NCBI RefSeq assembly: GCF_000284295.1
Contig: NC_017093.1
Location: 6,448,001 to 6,512,000 of the forward strand
Length of the DNA: 64,000 nt
Source: Actinoplanes missouriensis 431
GTDB lineage: Bacteria > Actinomycetota > Actinomycetes > Mycobacteriales > Micromonosporaceae
Direction of reading: 5' to 3'
The notes under the pieces: generated by a model
Seen by the model: the letters and a program-made list of their open reading frames with translations, nothing else
Database searches by the model: none
Told to the model about the DNA's origin: nothing
Position numbers and translations under genes: made by a program
Shown: positions 19,918 through 28,943 of the stretch, piece by piece
Position numbering within the stretch: the first letter of the stretch is position 1
Layout: each line of letters starts with the position of its first letter

Positions 19918-22900
19918 GACGGCTGCCACCCGGCATCGATGGCGTCCTGGAGACGCTTACTGAAAACGGCATGCGCCCGACGATACTCGCTTTCCCGGTC
20001 CGCCTTGTAAAATGGCAGACTGTAACCATCCGGCAATGAGGCGGAATCCATTTTTTCGCTGTATTTTTCGAACGCCAGCCAATGTTCGCGCGTCTGGGCG
20101 AACCCGAAAGCATAAGGATCAGCCGCCAGTCTGCGCCCCGCAGCGTCGAACCACATTTTCGCCTCACGATCGGTGAGGATCGGGTAACGAGACCCGAGAA
20201 TAGCGATCAGTTCATCGACACCGAGGCCGAGCCACACGGCAACAAGGGCGTCGATCTCCACGAGTGCCGCCCGGCGCTCGAATTCCGAGCGCAACGGAAC
20301 AGCAGGCGACCACGATTCACTGACGCCCCCCAAAGAAGACACGCCACTCCATGGGAATGCCCACTCCTCGTCGCACCATTCGCGCATGAACAACTTTCCC
20401 CAGAGCGACGCGTAGGCTTCTGTCAGGCAATTGAGGCGGAGCGTTCTGAGCAACAACGGCTGCGCCAACGGATGATCCTCCTGCGGCGCCGGCATCGCCC
20501 TGGCCTCTCCAGGCTGCAGATCCGCACGCCCGGTGATGCGGAGAACGTAGTCCAAGGGCAGGGAGGCCCAGAAACCGGCAGCAAGAACCGTGAGGAGGTC
20601 GGTCCCCACATGCATGGAATTCACCGTGTGCACGTGTGCGGGCCCCGGCGGGATCAGCGCGGAGAAGAGGGAGCGCTCAGTGCTTTTAGGGTCAATCATC
20701 CTCCGCCAGGCCAGCCGGTAGCGGGAGGTGTACGGCAGACCGTTCCAGACGTCCTGACCACGCCCTTCAGCGTCAGAGCCGACGATCTCGTACGTTGTCC
20801 GCGGAACAGCATCCCGATGAAGCTCGTTGAGATTCCAGGGGCGCCAGTCCTTGCTGTTCCGGAAGGGGTCGTTCGGCTCTTTCAGAAACGGCGTGGCGAT
20901 CCCGAAATGCGTACCCTGAAGAACCACGTGATCCAAGGACTCCGGCCGTGACACCTTGTAGCGGATCAAACCGTCCCGCTTGCCGAACGTTTCATTGTAG
21001 CCGCTGCTGATGGCATGCTCGAGTCGCCCCAACCGGTGCCGGAAGAAGGCAATACTGGCGATAGCTCTGCCTTCATTCACCGTAATCGGGTAAAGGATCG
21101 GCGTCTCATCGATACTCTTGCCGTCCTCATCACGGATCCGATACCAATCGGCCAACGTCGCAGCGTTGACCGAGATCACCCGCGCACGGTGTGGACGACG
21201 ATCCCACGAGCCATTGAATTTCTGCCCGGGAACCGGACCTATGCCGTCGTGTTCCAGTGATCCTGACAGCACTTCGGCAGCGAAGAGCTGGCTGAGATGC
21301 AGGAAGTCGATCTCCCGCCGCTCGCCATAGATGTGGACACCGAATTCGAGTGTCCTCCCCGCATCGGAGAAAGCCCAGTTGGCCGCGTTGACGAAACCGC
21401 CGTGAACCCGGAGACGGTGGTACGCCTCCGCTCGGAGACGCCCCTCCTTGACGCCACCGAAGTGCGTGTCCGGGTGTACAAGACCGGCGGTTCCGCCCGG
21501 ACCGCTGTGTCTCCAGACCTTGCACATGAACGCCCGGTAGAGGTCGGGGCGAGTCCCGACGAGCAGGGGGAAGACAGAAGGGTGGCTCAGGTGTGCCACC
21601 GTGCCGGCGTTCTCGCCCAGTTCACCGGCGAACTGGAGGCTTCGCGACCGATCAGCCAGGAGTTCGGATTTTCGCTGCCGCCAGACCTCGGCGTCGGCCT
21701 TCTCGACGAGACGGAACCAGGGGTCCCATTCGGCCAGGACCACGTTCTCCTTCCAGTCCGGCCGAACCCACGGCGGGTTTCCCACCTGAAGGTCGAAGCC
21801 GCCTCGGGCGAAGGCCTGGGCGAAGGTCAGCTCCCAGTGCATGAAACCCTGCTGCTCAGCGACACGCTCGGCAGCACGCAGCCAAGGAAAGCGTTCGGCG
21901 AGGACGAACGGCGAGTCGACGCCGATGAAGGCGTCCAGCTTCGCCTCGAAGTCGCTCATCGCGCTGAGACTGGCGAAGCTGTGCCCATAGAACCGCTCGG
22001 TGTCCTCGTCGAGGTCACGACGGCCGATGAGCGACTCAGCGAAGGTGATCCAGTCGTCGAGGCCGGCCAAGGGAACCTGCTGGCTCAGCTCGTGGGCGAA
22101 CGTCATCTTGCGGCTGCCGCCGGTGACCTTCGTGGCCGTCCTCAGCTGCTGCGGCTGAACCTGACCGAAGATGTCCGCGACCTCGAAGGCCGGCTCCTCG
22201 AGCTCCGGTTCTTCACGGACGTAGGTGATCTCGACGGGCCTGGCCGGATACTTGGTGGTGTCGTCACCGTCGAGGAGACCGACCTTTTCCAGCGGCCAGA
22301 ACCAGAGGGCGCACCAGACGTCCATGAGCGTCTTCAGCCGCCAGTAAGGCGTACCCGCGCGGGTCAGATCCGCGAGGATCTTCTCCCGGGAGACAGCGTC
22401 CTCGACGACGGGGAGATCGTCTGCGCCCCAGACCTTGATGTCACGGCGGATCTCCTGTTCCGACAGCTCAAGACGCTGGTGAACCAGGCTCCACAGATAT
22501 TCGACCCGGCCGGCGAGCGCCTGAAGCCGGTTCACCTGCGACGGCTTGCCACGGGAACCTTTCGCGGAAGGAACGCGCTTCATGGTGGCACGCCACTTCT
22601 TCAGCCGTTCGGCCTCCTCAGGGACCAGCTCACGAGCTTCCTTCTCGCCGGCGATCGCGCCCCAGCCGTCCGCTGGGAGAAGAAAGTGGTGAATGGTGCC
22701 CGCGTCGATGGCACCGTCGCGCAGCGGCCTGTCCTGCGGGGCCGTGGTCAGCCAGGACTTGTCAGCGAGCTGTTCCGGGCGGTAGAGACGCCGACCGGCA
22801 CCGATCAGGGAGTTTCCTCGTTGGAGGTGCAGGCCGAACCACGGGGCTTGCAGTCCCTTGTGCATCACGTTGAGCCAGACGGAGACCTCCGCGAGCTCGA

Positions 22901-24860
22901 CGGCGGTACGGTTCAGGTCGACGCCATACGAGTTGTGCAGAGCGATGTATGCCTTGACCTTTTGCAGTTCCTCATGGTATTGCTCCGGGTCGAGTCTGAC
23001 TTTCAGCTCGTTCTGACGGAGCTCGAGGTACTTCGTGGCGACCTGGTTGACGGCCTCGTTGAGGAAGGCGCCCGAACCGAGGGCCGGTTCACAGATCGTC
23101 CAGTCGAGAAGCCGCCGCGCGAGGGTTTTGCCCCCCGGCTCACCTTCGATGAGCTTCAGCTCTTCTTCGATGCGGTACTTGAGAGCAAGCTGGGCGGTCA
23201 CCTCGGTGAGCGACTGCGGGGTGTAATGCGACGCGCTGGTCTGGCGGTCGCGGCCGGCGAGGCGGTAGACGAACTGGCCCGGCCGGTACGGGATCCGGCT
23301 GCGGATGCCGGTGTACGGGTCCTCTTTGTAGACGAAGACCGAGTCGTCGTACTCGTCGGCCTTGGAGGCCGGGATCATCCACGAGCCGTCCTTCGGGTCG
23401 CCGCCCTTGGCGACCTCGTACAGCTGCTCGGTGGCGACGAAGCCGGTGTAGGACATCAGACCCTCGTAGACCGCGCCGAGCTGGTTGATCCCGAGCTGGG
23501 CGTACGAGATGAAGCCGCCCCGGCCGCGCTTGCCGCCCTTGCTCAGCATCAGGCGGCGCAGGACCTGGTAGAGGACCTTGTTACGCAGACGGGTGTCCAG
23601 CCTCGGCGCGTCCCGGTCGTCCGGGTCGCTGCCGGGCTGCGGGATGAGCCGGCCGATGAGCTTGGTCTTCTCCGGCAGGAACAGGTCGGACTTCATCGGC
23701 TCGAAGCGGAGACCGGCGCCCTCGCTGGCCTTCTCGTCGACCTCGGCGCTGCCGCGTGGCCGGTGGCCCTCGTTGACCATGTGGAACAGCAGGTCGAGGG
23801 ACTCGTACAGATGGAAGTTGTCTTCGGAGCTGGGGGCGAGCCGCCGGGAGATGAGGTCGCCCAGGCGGGCCAGGCTGTAGCCCTCGATGTATTCGCGGTC
23901 CTTCGCCGGCAGGACACCCAGTTCGGGGCGGGCCTCGGCGTAGAGCAGGAACAGGACCCGGTAGAGGTAGCGCAGGGACTCCTGGCCCAGCTCCTTCGCG
24001 AGTTCGCCGAGTTCCATGACGTCCTGCGGCTGGTATCCGGCGCGGCGGATCTGGTCGAGGACCTCGTTGGCGATGAGCTCGACCGAGACACGCAGGCCTT
24101 CGCGGAGTTCGCTGGAGACGCCGACGGCGTGCTGGCGGGAGCCGTTGACGAGTTCGGCGAGTTGTTCGGTGCCGCCCTCGGCCGGTGGGCGCAGCGAGTC
24201 GGCGCCGAAGAGGGCCGCGATGACGTCGAGTTCCTTCTCGTCGTTGCGGCCGTAGGCGACGTCGAGACTGACCGACAGGTAGCGGCCCTCACCCCAGACG
24301 GTGCTGTCGGCGAGCGTGACGACGCCGCCGTTGAGCAGCAGGACGTAACGCGGCTTGTTCGTCGCGGCGAACAGCCAGGACGCCAGCTTCGCACCGGTCC
24401 CGATCGTCTCGTTGCCGTCGAGCGTCACCGGTTCGAGCAGGCGGCCGGCCTCGGTCGGGTCCTGGGCGGCGTCGGGGTCGACGGTCCAGCCGCAGTGCAG
24501 TGCCACGATGCTGTGACCGGTTCCGGTCTCCAGGTGTGCGACCGGGATCTCGTACTCCTGGCCGGAGCGTTCCACCGTGAGGGTCTGCGGCGCAGGATCG
24601 AAGCCGAACCCGCGCAGCGTCTCGAGGTTGAGTTTGCGGAGCCGTTCGGGGTCGAAGAGCTCGAGGTCGCTCAGTTCGGCTTTGGCGTCGAGGTAGTCGC
24701 GGCGCCGGCCCCTGAACCGCGACCGCGGGGTGGACCGGCCGGCCTTCTCCTCCTCGGCCCACTTCTTGAGCAGCGTGCCCTTGATGGTGGTGGGCAGAAC
24801 CTCGGCGAGGTAGTGCGCGGAGAGGTACTCACCGCGGTTGGACAGTGATTCGAAGCTCAT
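19914..24860 (-). CDS. very large N6-adenine DNA methylase (DrmMI-like, Eco57I-type)
   Basis: A 1,648-residue adenine-N6 methyltransferase. SAM-binding motif I is CEPALGSGAFLNEA near residue 590 and catalytic motif IV is VGNPPWVRP near 1027. The region from 560 to 1100 follows the Eco57I/type IIG pattern; TSASHYTPQSLTEV is the usual lead-in. The first 540 residues and the last 500 (probable target recognition) are not recognised in detail. No PD-(D/E)XK nuclease is obvious inside it. The start overlaps the upstream helicase stop (ATGA) and the stop overlaps the next start (ATGA). In DISARM the adenine methylase marks host DNA so that unmodified DNA is restricted; I infer the same role here. 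Confidence 0.9.
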   Translation of the reverse strand: MSFESLSNRGEYLSAHYLAEVLPTTIKGTLLKKWAEEEKAGRSTPRSRFRGRRRDYLDAKAELSDLELFDPERLRKLNLETLRGFGFDPAPQTLTVERSGQEYEIPVAHLETGTGHSIVALHCGWTVDPDAAQDPTEAGRLLEPVTLDGNETIGTGAKLASWLFAATNKPRYVLLLNGGVVTLADSTVWGEGRYLSVSLDVAYGRNDEKELDVIAALFGADSLRPPAEGGTEQLAELVNGSRQHAVGVSSELREGLRVSVELIANEVLDQIRRAGYQPQDVMELGELAKELGQESLRYLYRVLFLLYAEARPELGVLPAKDREYIEGYSLARLGDLISRRLAPSSEDNFHLYESLDLLFHMVNEGHRPRGSAEVDEKASEGAGLRFEPMKSDLFLPEKTKLIGRLIPQPGSDPDDRDAPRLDTRLRNKVLYQVLRRLMLSKGGKRGRGGFISYAQLGINQLGAVYEGLMSYTGFVATEQLYEVAKGGDPKDGSWMIPASKADEYDDSVFVYKEDPYTGIRSRIPYRPGQFVYRLAGRDRQTSASHYTPQSLTEVTAQLALKYRIEEELKLIEGEPGGKTLARRLLDWTICEPALGSGAFLNEAVNQVATKYLELRQNELKVRLDPEQYHEELQKVKAYIALHNSYGVDLNRTAVELAEVSVWLNVMHKGLQAPWFGLHLQRGNSLIGAGRRLYRPEQLADKSWLTTAPQDRPLRDGAIDAGTIHHFLLPADGWGAIAGEKEARELVPEEAERLKKWRATMKRVPSAKGSRGKPSQVNRLQALAGRVEYLWSLVHQRLELSEQEIRRDIKVWGADDLPVVEDAVSREKILADLTRAGTPYWRLKTLMDVWCALWFWPLEKVGLLDGDDTTKYPARPVEITYVREEPELEEPAFEVADIFGQVQPQQLRTATKVTGGSRKMTFAHELSQQVPLAGLDDWITFAESLIGRRDLDEDTERFYGHSFASLSAMSDFEAKLDAFIGVDSPFVLAERFPWLRAAERVAEQQGFMHWELTFAQAFARGGFDLQVGNPPWVRPDWKENVVLAEWDPWFRLVEKADAEVWRQRKSELLADRSRSLQFAGELGENAGTVAHLSHPSVFPLLVGTRPDLYRAFMCKVWRHSGPGGTAGLVHPDTHFGGVKEGRLRAEAYHRLRVHGGFVNAANWAFSDAGRTLEFGVHIYGERREIDFLHLSQLFAAEVLSGSLEHDGIGPVPGQKFNGSWDRRPHRARVISVNAATLADWYRIRDEDGKSIDETPILYPITVNEGRAIASIAFFRHRLGRLEHAISSGYNETFGKRDGLIRYKVSRPESLDHVVLQGTHFGIATPFLKEPNDPFRNSKDWRPWNLNELHRDAVPRTTYEIVGSDAEGRGQDVWNGLPYTSRYRLAWRRMIDPKSTERSLFSALIPPGPAHVHTVNSMHVGTDLLTVLAAGFWASLPLDYVLRITGRADLQPGEARAMPAPQEDHPLAQPLLLRTLRLNCLTEAYASLWGKLFMREWCDEEWAFPWSGVSSLGGVSESWSPAVPLRSEFERRAALVEIDALVAVWLGLGVDELIAILGSRYPILTDREAKMWFDAAGRRLAADPYAFGFAQTREHWLAFEKYSEKMDSASLPDGYSLPFYKADRESEYRRAHAVFSKRLQDAIDAGWQPS

Positions 24861-27664
24861 GCGACACCCTCTCCGGGCTTGACCAGGACGGCGAGAACCC
24901 GGAGCAACGGGTCAGGGATGGTTTCCAGGCGCTCGACGAGGTCACGCTGCTGCTTGACCACGGCTTCGGACCGGCGGGTGCGCTGCTGCTTGATCGCGGC
25001 GGGCAGATCCTGGAACAGGCTGGTCTGCTCGGCGGCGAAGCCGTCCAGCTTCGCGCGGTAAGACTCCAGCGGGAAGGTGTTCTGCTGCTCCCAGTCCTCC
25101 CGTTCGCGGGCCAAGTGCGCCCGGGCCGCCGCGACCGCGTCGGGCACGAGTTTCTGCAGCGTCTCCAGGTCGACCTTCTCCGCGCGGTTGACCATCTGCG
25201 GTCCGACCCCTGCCGCTTCCAGGACGTCGTCCATCTTCGTCACCGTCGCCTCGCCCGGCAGTCCGGTCACGGCCATCCACTCGACGACGGTCGGCTGGCC
25301 CAGCTTGTTGGCGTAGACGCCCTGGACCAGGAAGACCGGGTCGTCGACGTTCGCGGTCAGCACGGGGGCCTGCTGCCGGCCGAGGCGGATCAGCACCTTG
25401 TCGATCAGCCAGTCGATCATGGGATGGACGTCGCTGAGGAAGGCGATGTCCGGCCAGCTGGTGGTCTTGGCCTGCCGGGCCTCGTCCAGCTTGCGCTGGG
25501 CGAGCTTGCGGTCGAAGGTCACCTTCAGCCGGAGCCGGTCGCCCTCCCGGTGCGCCTGCAGGTAGGACTTCGGCAGGTCGGAGAGCCGGTAGACCAGGTC
25601 GTCGGGCGCGAGGAAGGTCAGCAGTTCCTCCTCTCTGCGCAGGTCGATGGCGTCCTCGGGCCGATCGTCGTACAACTCGCGCAGTGCCGCGTCGGCGAAC
25701 TCCTCGGTGGAGGCGAACAGTCTGGGCACGTGGGCGATCGGGACGTCGGCCGCGGCCGGGGTCTCGCTGACACCGGCCATCAGGTCGGCGAGAACGTCGA
25801 CCTCGAAGCCCTGCTCGTACGACTCGTCGACAGTCCTGCCGCTGAGCAGGTCACGGACGAGCCGGTCCTCCTCGGCCTTGGCGTCGTGGACGCCGAGGGC
25901 TGCTTCGACGCTGCCGAGGCTCCGATGCGCGTTCTCCTCCCGCTTGAGCAGCTTCTCGGCCACGGTGCGGTCGTCCTTGGCGTTCTCGATCCCGGAGGTC
26001 AGGATGAGCGCCCGGAACTGCGGTTCGTGACGCTGGCCGTACCGGTCGACGCGGCCGTTGCGCTGCTCGATCCGGATGAGGCTCCATGGGATGTCGTAGT
26101 GAATCAGGTGGTGGCACTGGCGGTGCAGGTTGACGCCCTCCGAGGCGACGTCACCGGTGAAGAGCAACCGCACGTCGCTGCCCTCCAGTTCGAACTCCTG
26201 GAGGATCTTCTGTTCCTCGGTGTCGGTCAGGCCACCGTGCATCACCCGCACCGCATTCGGCTTGAGTCCCAGCCGCTGCGGAACCGCCTCGGCGAGCCAC
26301 TTGAGCGTCGGCACCCGCTCGGAGAAGACGACGACCCGGGTGCTGCCGCGCGGGCCGATGCCGATCTTCTTCAGCTCGGTGACGAGGCCGGCGAGCTTGC
26401 TGGAGTCGTCATCGGAGATCCGGTCGATCAGACCGGTCAGCCGCTTGAGGTTCTGCTCCTCGGTCGGGCTGTCCGTCTTGCGGCGCCGTTCGGCGACGGT
26501 CGCGGCAAGCGCCCTGTGGGAGGAGAGAAAGGACTTCAGCAACGTGTACGGGAAGAGCCGGTTCTGCCCGCGGACCGGCTCGTCACTCCACGCGCCACTC
26601 ATCCAGACGTCGGTGAGCTCCTGGAACACCTGCTCCTCGGCCTCGGTCGCGAGACAGCGGACCTGCTGGGACGGACCTCTGTCGGCCCAGCGGTCGCCCA
26701 TCTGGTCGCGGACCTCAGGGCTGATCTTCGTACGGCGGAGGTAATAGTCCTTGATCTCGTCCGCCGTGTAGTTCTTCTTGTCCTTGATGGCGGCCGGTTC
26801 GAGCATCGAGATCAGCTCGGCGAACGACTCCCTGTCACCGTTGTGCGGGGTGGCGCTCGCCAGGAGCAGCGCGTCGGTCCGGCCGGCGAGCTTCTGGGCG
26901 AGCTCGTTGCGCTTGGTGCCCTTGTTGATCAGGTTGTGGGACTCGTCGATCACCACGGCGTCCCACTCGATGGCGTCGAGGTGGTGCCCGAACTGGCCGG
27001 CGTCCTTGAGCGTGTCGACCGAGATGATCGCCCGCTTGAAGTAGGTGAACGGGTTGCGGCCGGCCGGGATCTCCTGCTGGATGCGCTGGATTCCGGTGGA
27101 GTCGAGACGGACGAGCGGGATGGAGAAGCGGGTCCACAACTCGCGCTGGAACTGTTCCAGGACCTGCTGGGGCGAGACCACGAGGATGCGCTCACCGCGG
27201 CCGCGACGGATCAGCTCGGCCAGGATGAGACCGATTTCCAGGGTCTTGCCGAGACCGACCACATCGGCGATGAGAATGCGCGGCCGCAGTCCGGCGAGGG
27301 CGAGTTCCACCGGCCGTTGCTGGTAGGTGAGCGGGTCGAGCAGGAACCGGTCGGCCAACGCCAGGCCCTTCTCGGAGCGCGGCAGCGGCGTACGCCGGAG
27401 AACCGCTTCGAGGAAGAGCCGGCTCTGCCGGAACTGGGAGGAGGCATCCTGCACCAGCACGGTGTCCTCGGGCTCCATCGCTTGGACCGTCTCCAGGCCG
27501 GTGAAGAACGTGGCCTCCATGTCCTGCACGAACTCGGAGACACCGACGGCCTTGACCATCGTCCCGTCCGGGGTGTCGGTCTTGACGCTGCGGACCAACC
27601 ATTCCTCGTCCCGGACGAGGATCCGGACCCCCGGCGCGAGAGTCGTGGTCTCTGTGTTGCTCAC
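24857..27664 (-). CDS. SNF2-family helicase (DrmD-like)
   Basis: A 935-residue SNF2/RapA-like ATPase: Walker A ADVVGLGKTLEIG near residue 132, DESH box (WDAVVIDESHNL) near 238, and a C-terminal helicase half with VVVFSERVPTL near 440, FTGDVASEGVNLHRQC near 500 and RNGRVDRYGQ near 538. The final 400 residues are helical and unassigned. Class 1 DISARM is defined by a SNF2 helicase (DrmD) next to an adenine methylase, and that adjacency is exact here, with an ATGA overlap. The GTG start lies 13 bases after the kinase stop and has AGAAGGG about eight bases upstream. An alternative name is simply helicase-related protein. Confidence 0.9.
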   Translation of the reverse strand: MSNTETTTLAPGVRILVRDEEWLVRSVKTDTPDGTMVKAVGVSEFVQDMEATFFTGLETVQAMEPEDTVLVQDASSQFRQSRLFLEAVLRRTPLPRSEKGLALADRFLLDPLTYQQRPVELALAGLRPRILIADVVGLGKTLEIGLILAELIRRGRGERILVVSPQQVLEQFQRELWTRFSIPLVRLDSTGIQRIQQEIPAGRNPFTYFKRAIISVDTLKDAGQFGHHLDAIEWDAVVIDESHNLINKGTKRNELAQKLAGRTDALLLASATPHNGDRESFAELISMLEPAAIKDKKNYTADEIKDYYLRRTKISPEVRDQMGDRWADRGPSQQVRCLATEAEEQVFQELTDVWMSGAWSDEPVRGQNRLFPYTLLKSFLSSHRALAATVAERRRKTDSPTEEQNLKRLTGLIDRISDDDSSKLAGLVTELKKIGIGPRGSTRVVVFSERVPTLKWLAEAVPQRLGLKPNAVRVMHGGLTDTEEQKILQEFELEGSDVRLLFTGDVASEGVNLHRQCHHLIHYDIPWSLIRIEQRNGRVDRYGQRHEPQFRALILTSGIENAKDDRTVAEKLLKREENAHRSLGSVEAALGVHDAKAEEDRLVRDLLSGRTVDESYEQGFEVDVLADLMAGVSETPAAADVPIAHVPRLFASTEEFADAALRELYDDRPEDAIDLRREEELLTFLAPDDLVYRLSDLPKSYLQAHREGDRLRLKVTFDRKLAQRKLDEARQAKTTSWPDIAFLSDVHPMIDWLIDKVLIRLGRQQAPVLTANVDDPVFLVQGVYANKLGQPTVVEWMAVTGLPGEATVTKMDDVLEAAGVGPQMVNRAEKVDLETLQKLVPDAVAAARAHLAREREDWEQQNTFPLESYRAKLDGFAAEQTSLFQDLPAAIKQQRTRRSEAVVKQQRDLVERLETIPDPLLRVLAVLVKPGEGVA

Positions 27665-27677
27665 TGGTAGGCCCTTC

Positions 27678-28736
27678 TCACCATGTCGCCCGGCGTGCGT
27701 ACTGCCGGCGTAGTTTCTCGATCAGCCAGGTCACGTCCACCGCGGGGAGGGCGGCGGGCTGCTCATCCCGCGGAGTGGCGTCGGCGGGGTCAGGCGGCGT
27801 CGGCGTGCTGCTCTCGATGTCGCTCTCCGGGTCGGCCGACGGGTCGGTGAGCGACGGCGGAACCTCGATCGGGGTGGGGTGGTAGGTGCTGCGGCTGACC
27901 TCCGCACGGACCTCGATCACCGACCGGCCCGGCCCTGCCGCGAGCTGCAGAAGATCCTTCTTGACTTTCCGGAGATCCGGCCGGGCTTGCGGATCGTGCG
28001 CGATCATCTCCGTGACGAGGGAAGTGATCTCCGGTGCGACGCCGGTCAGGTCCGGTGGCTGCTTGCCACTCCCGACGACCCACAGGATCGCGCCCTGTGT
28101 CGTCGGGAAAAGCGTGTGCCCGGCCAGGGCGAAGACGAGGGTGGCGCCGAGGCCGTACACGTCGACGGCCTTGGACAGATCCTTCTCACCGCGGGCCTGC
28201 TCGGGTGCCATGTATGCCGGGGTTCCGACAACCATGCCGGTCTGGGTCTGCGCAGCGGCCGCGTCGCGCTCGGTCAGGGCGGCGAGCCCGAAGTCGATGA
28301 GCACGGGTCCATGCTCGCCCAGGATGATGTTCTGCGGCTTGATGTCGCGATGGAAGAGCCCGGTCTCGTGCACCCTGTCCAGCGCCTCGGCGAGCATCGC
28401 CCCGACCATGGCGGCCAGGTGCAGGGGCAGCGTGCCATGTTGTTCGACGTACTGCCGGAGAGTGAGGCCGGGAACGAACTCGGTGGCGAGCCACGGCGGA
28501 TCCGCGTACGGATCGGCGTTCTCCAGCCGGGCCACTCGCGAGCCGAAGATGGTCCGGAGGTTCTCGATCTCCGATGCGAACCTCTGCTTGATCGACGGAT
28601 CGTCGAGCAGGTGATGGTGGATCATCTTCACGGCTGCCAGATCGGCCGTGGCGGAAACGCCGAGGTAGACATCCCCCATACCGCCCGCGCCGAGCCGGCG
28701 GAAAAGGCGGTAATCGCCGACCTGATTCAGCAACAT
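27678..28736 (-). CDS. cytosolic Ser/Thr protein kinase, copy 1 (operon head)
   Basis: A Hanks-type kinase of 352 residues: glycine loop LGAGGMG at 15-21, catalytic Lys37, HRDIKPQN at 129-136 with Asp131, DFG at 148-150, GTPAYMAPE at 171-179. After the kinase domain (about residue 275) comes a Pro/Thr/Ser/Asp-rich tail ending in a basic helix (LIEKLRRQYARRATW). No membrane helix is present, so it should act in the cytoplasm. It is the first gene of the SNF2-methylase-helicase operon and lies 13 bases from the SNF2 gene. Kinases are known in other defence systems (PglW of Pgl/BREX-2, Stk2), but a kinase is not part of classic DISARM. It may gate the effector helicases by phosphorylation; this is inference. 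Confidence 0.9.
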   Translation of the reverse strand: MLLNQVGDYRLFRRLGAGGMGDVYLGVSATADLAAVKMIHHHLLDDPSIKQRFASEIENLRTIFGSRVARLENADPYADPPWLATEFVPGLTLRQYVEQHGTLPLHLAAMVGAMLAEALDRVHETGLFHRDIKPQNIILGEHGPVLIDFGLAALTERDAAAAQTQTGMVVGTPAYMAPEQARGEKDLSKAVDVYGLGATLVFALAGHTLFPTTQGAILWVVGSGKQPPDLTGVAPEITSLVTEMIAHDPQARPDLRKVKKDLLQLAAGPGRSVIEVRAEVSRSTYHPTPIEVPPSLTDPSADPESDIESSTPTPPDPADATPRDEQPAALPAVDVTWLIEKLRRQYARRATW

Positions 28737-28879
28737 GCGCGTCGATCCTCTACTGCTGGCGCGAGGGTGAACAAGGTCCGGTCACATATCCCGCTGTCTG
28801 AGCTTTCGCAGAGTAGCGGTCACCGAGCCGACACGGACCTCGCCTCCGCCATCGTCCATTCGACGCTGCGACGTCACCC

Positions 28880-28908
28880 AGGCTAGCGAGCGTGAGCACC
28901 TCAATCAA
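28880..28908 (-). promoter_or_regulatory. candidate promoter of the main defence operon
   Basis: Minus-strand TTGATT (28908-28903) and TAGCCT (28885-28880) with a 17-base spacer, placing a start near 28873 and a leader of about 135 bases before the kinase ATG. Good fit to housekeeping-sigma boxes; not proven. Confidence 0.4.
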
Positions 28909-28921
28909 GCATCGTGTCTGT

Positions 28922-28932
28922 TGACATTGTCA
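28922..28932. promoter_or_regulatory. palindrome TGACATTGTCA, candidate operator
   Basis: A perfect TGACA-T-TGTCA inverted repeat 14 bases upstream of the -35 box of the kinase promoter. The surrounding word GTTGACATTG recurs with one changed base on the other side of the HTH-methylase gene (near 30601 and 30672). This suggests a common regulator, possibly the HTH-methylase itself. Confidence 0.35.
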
Positions 28933-28943
28933 CCCGACTGAGT

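Noticed and set aside
13486-27664. A canonical class 1 DISARM
   Set aside because: The separate DrmA, DrmB and phospholipase-D DrmC proteins are missing; only the SNF2 and methylase genes and a fused helicase match.
16939-27670. Very long open frames antisense to the defence genes (around 3-4 kb each)
   Set aside because: They mirror the codon bias of the true minus-strand genes in high-GC DNA, give low-complexity Arg/Gly/Val-rich translations, and have no ribosome-binding sites or known domains.
11252-28908. Identification of the island as BREX or Pgl
   Set aside because: No PglZ phosphatase, BrxC/PglY ATPase or BrxL is present; the methylase and kinase alone are not enough.
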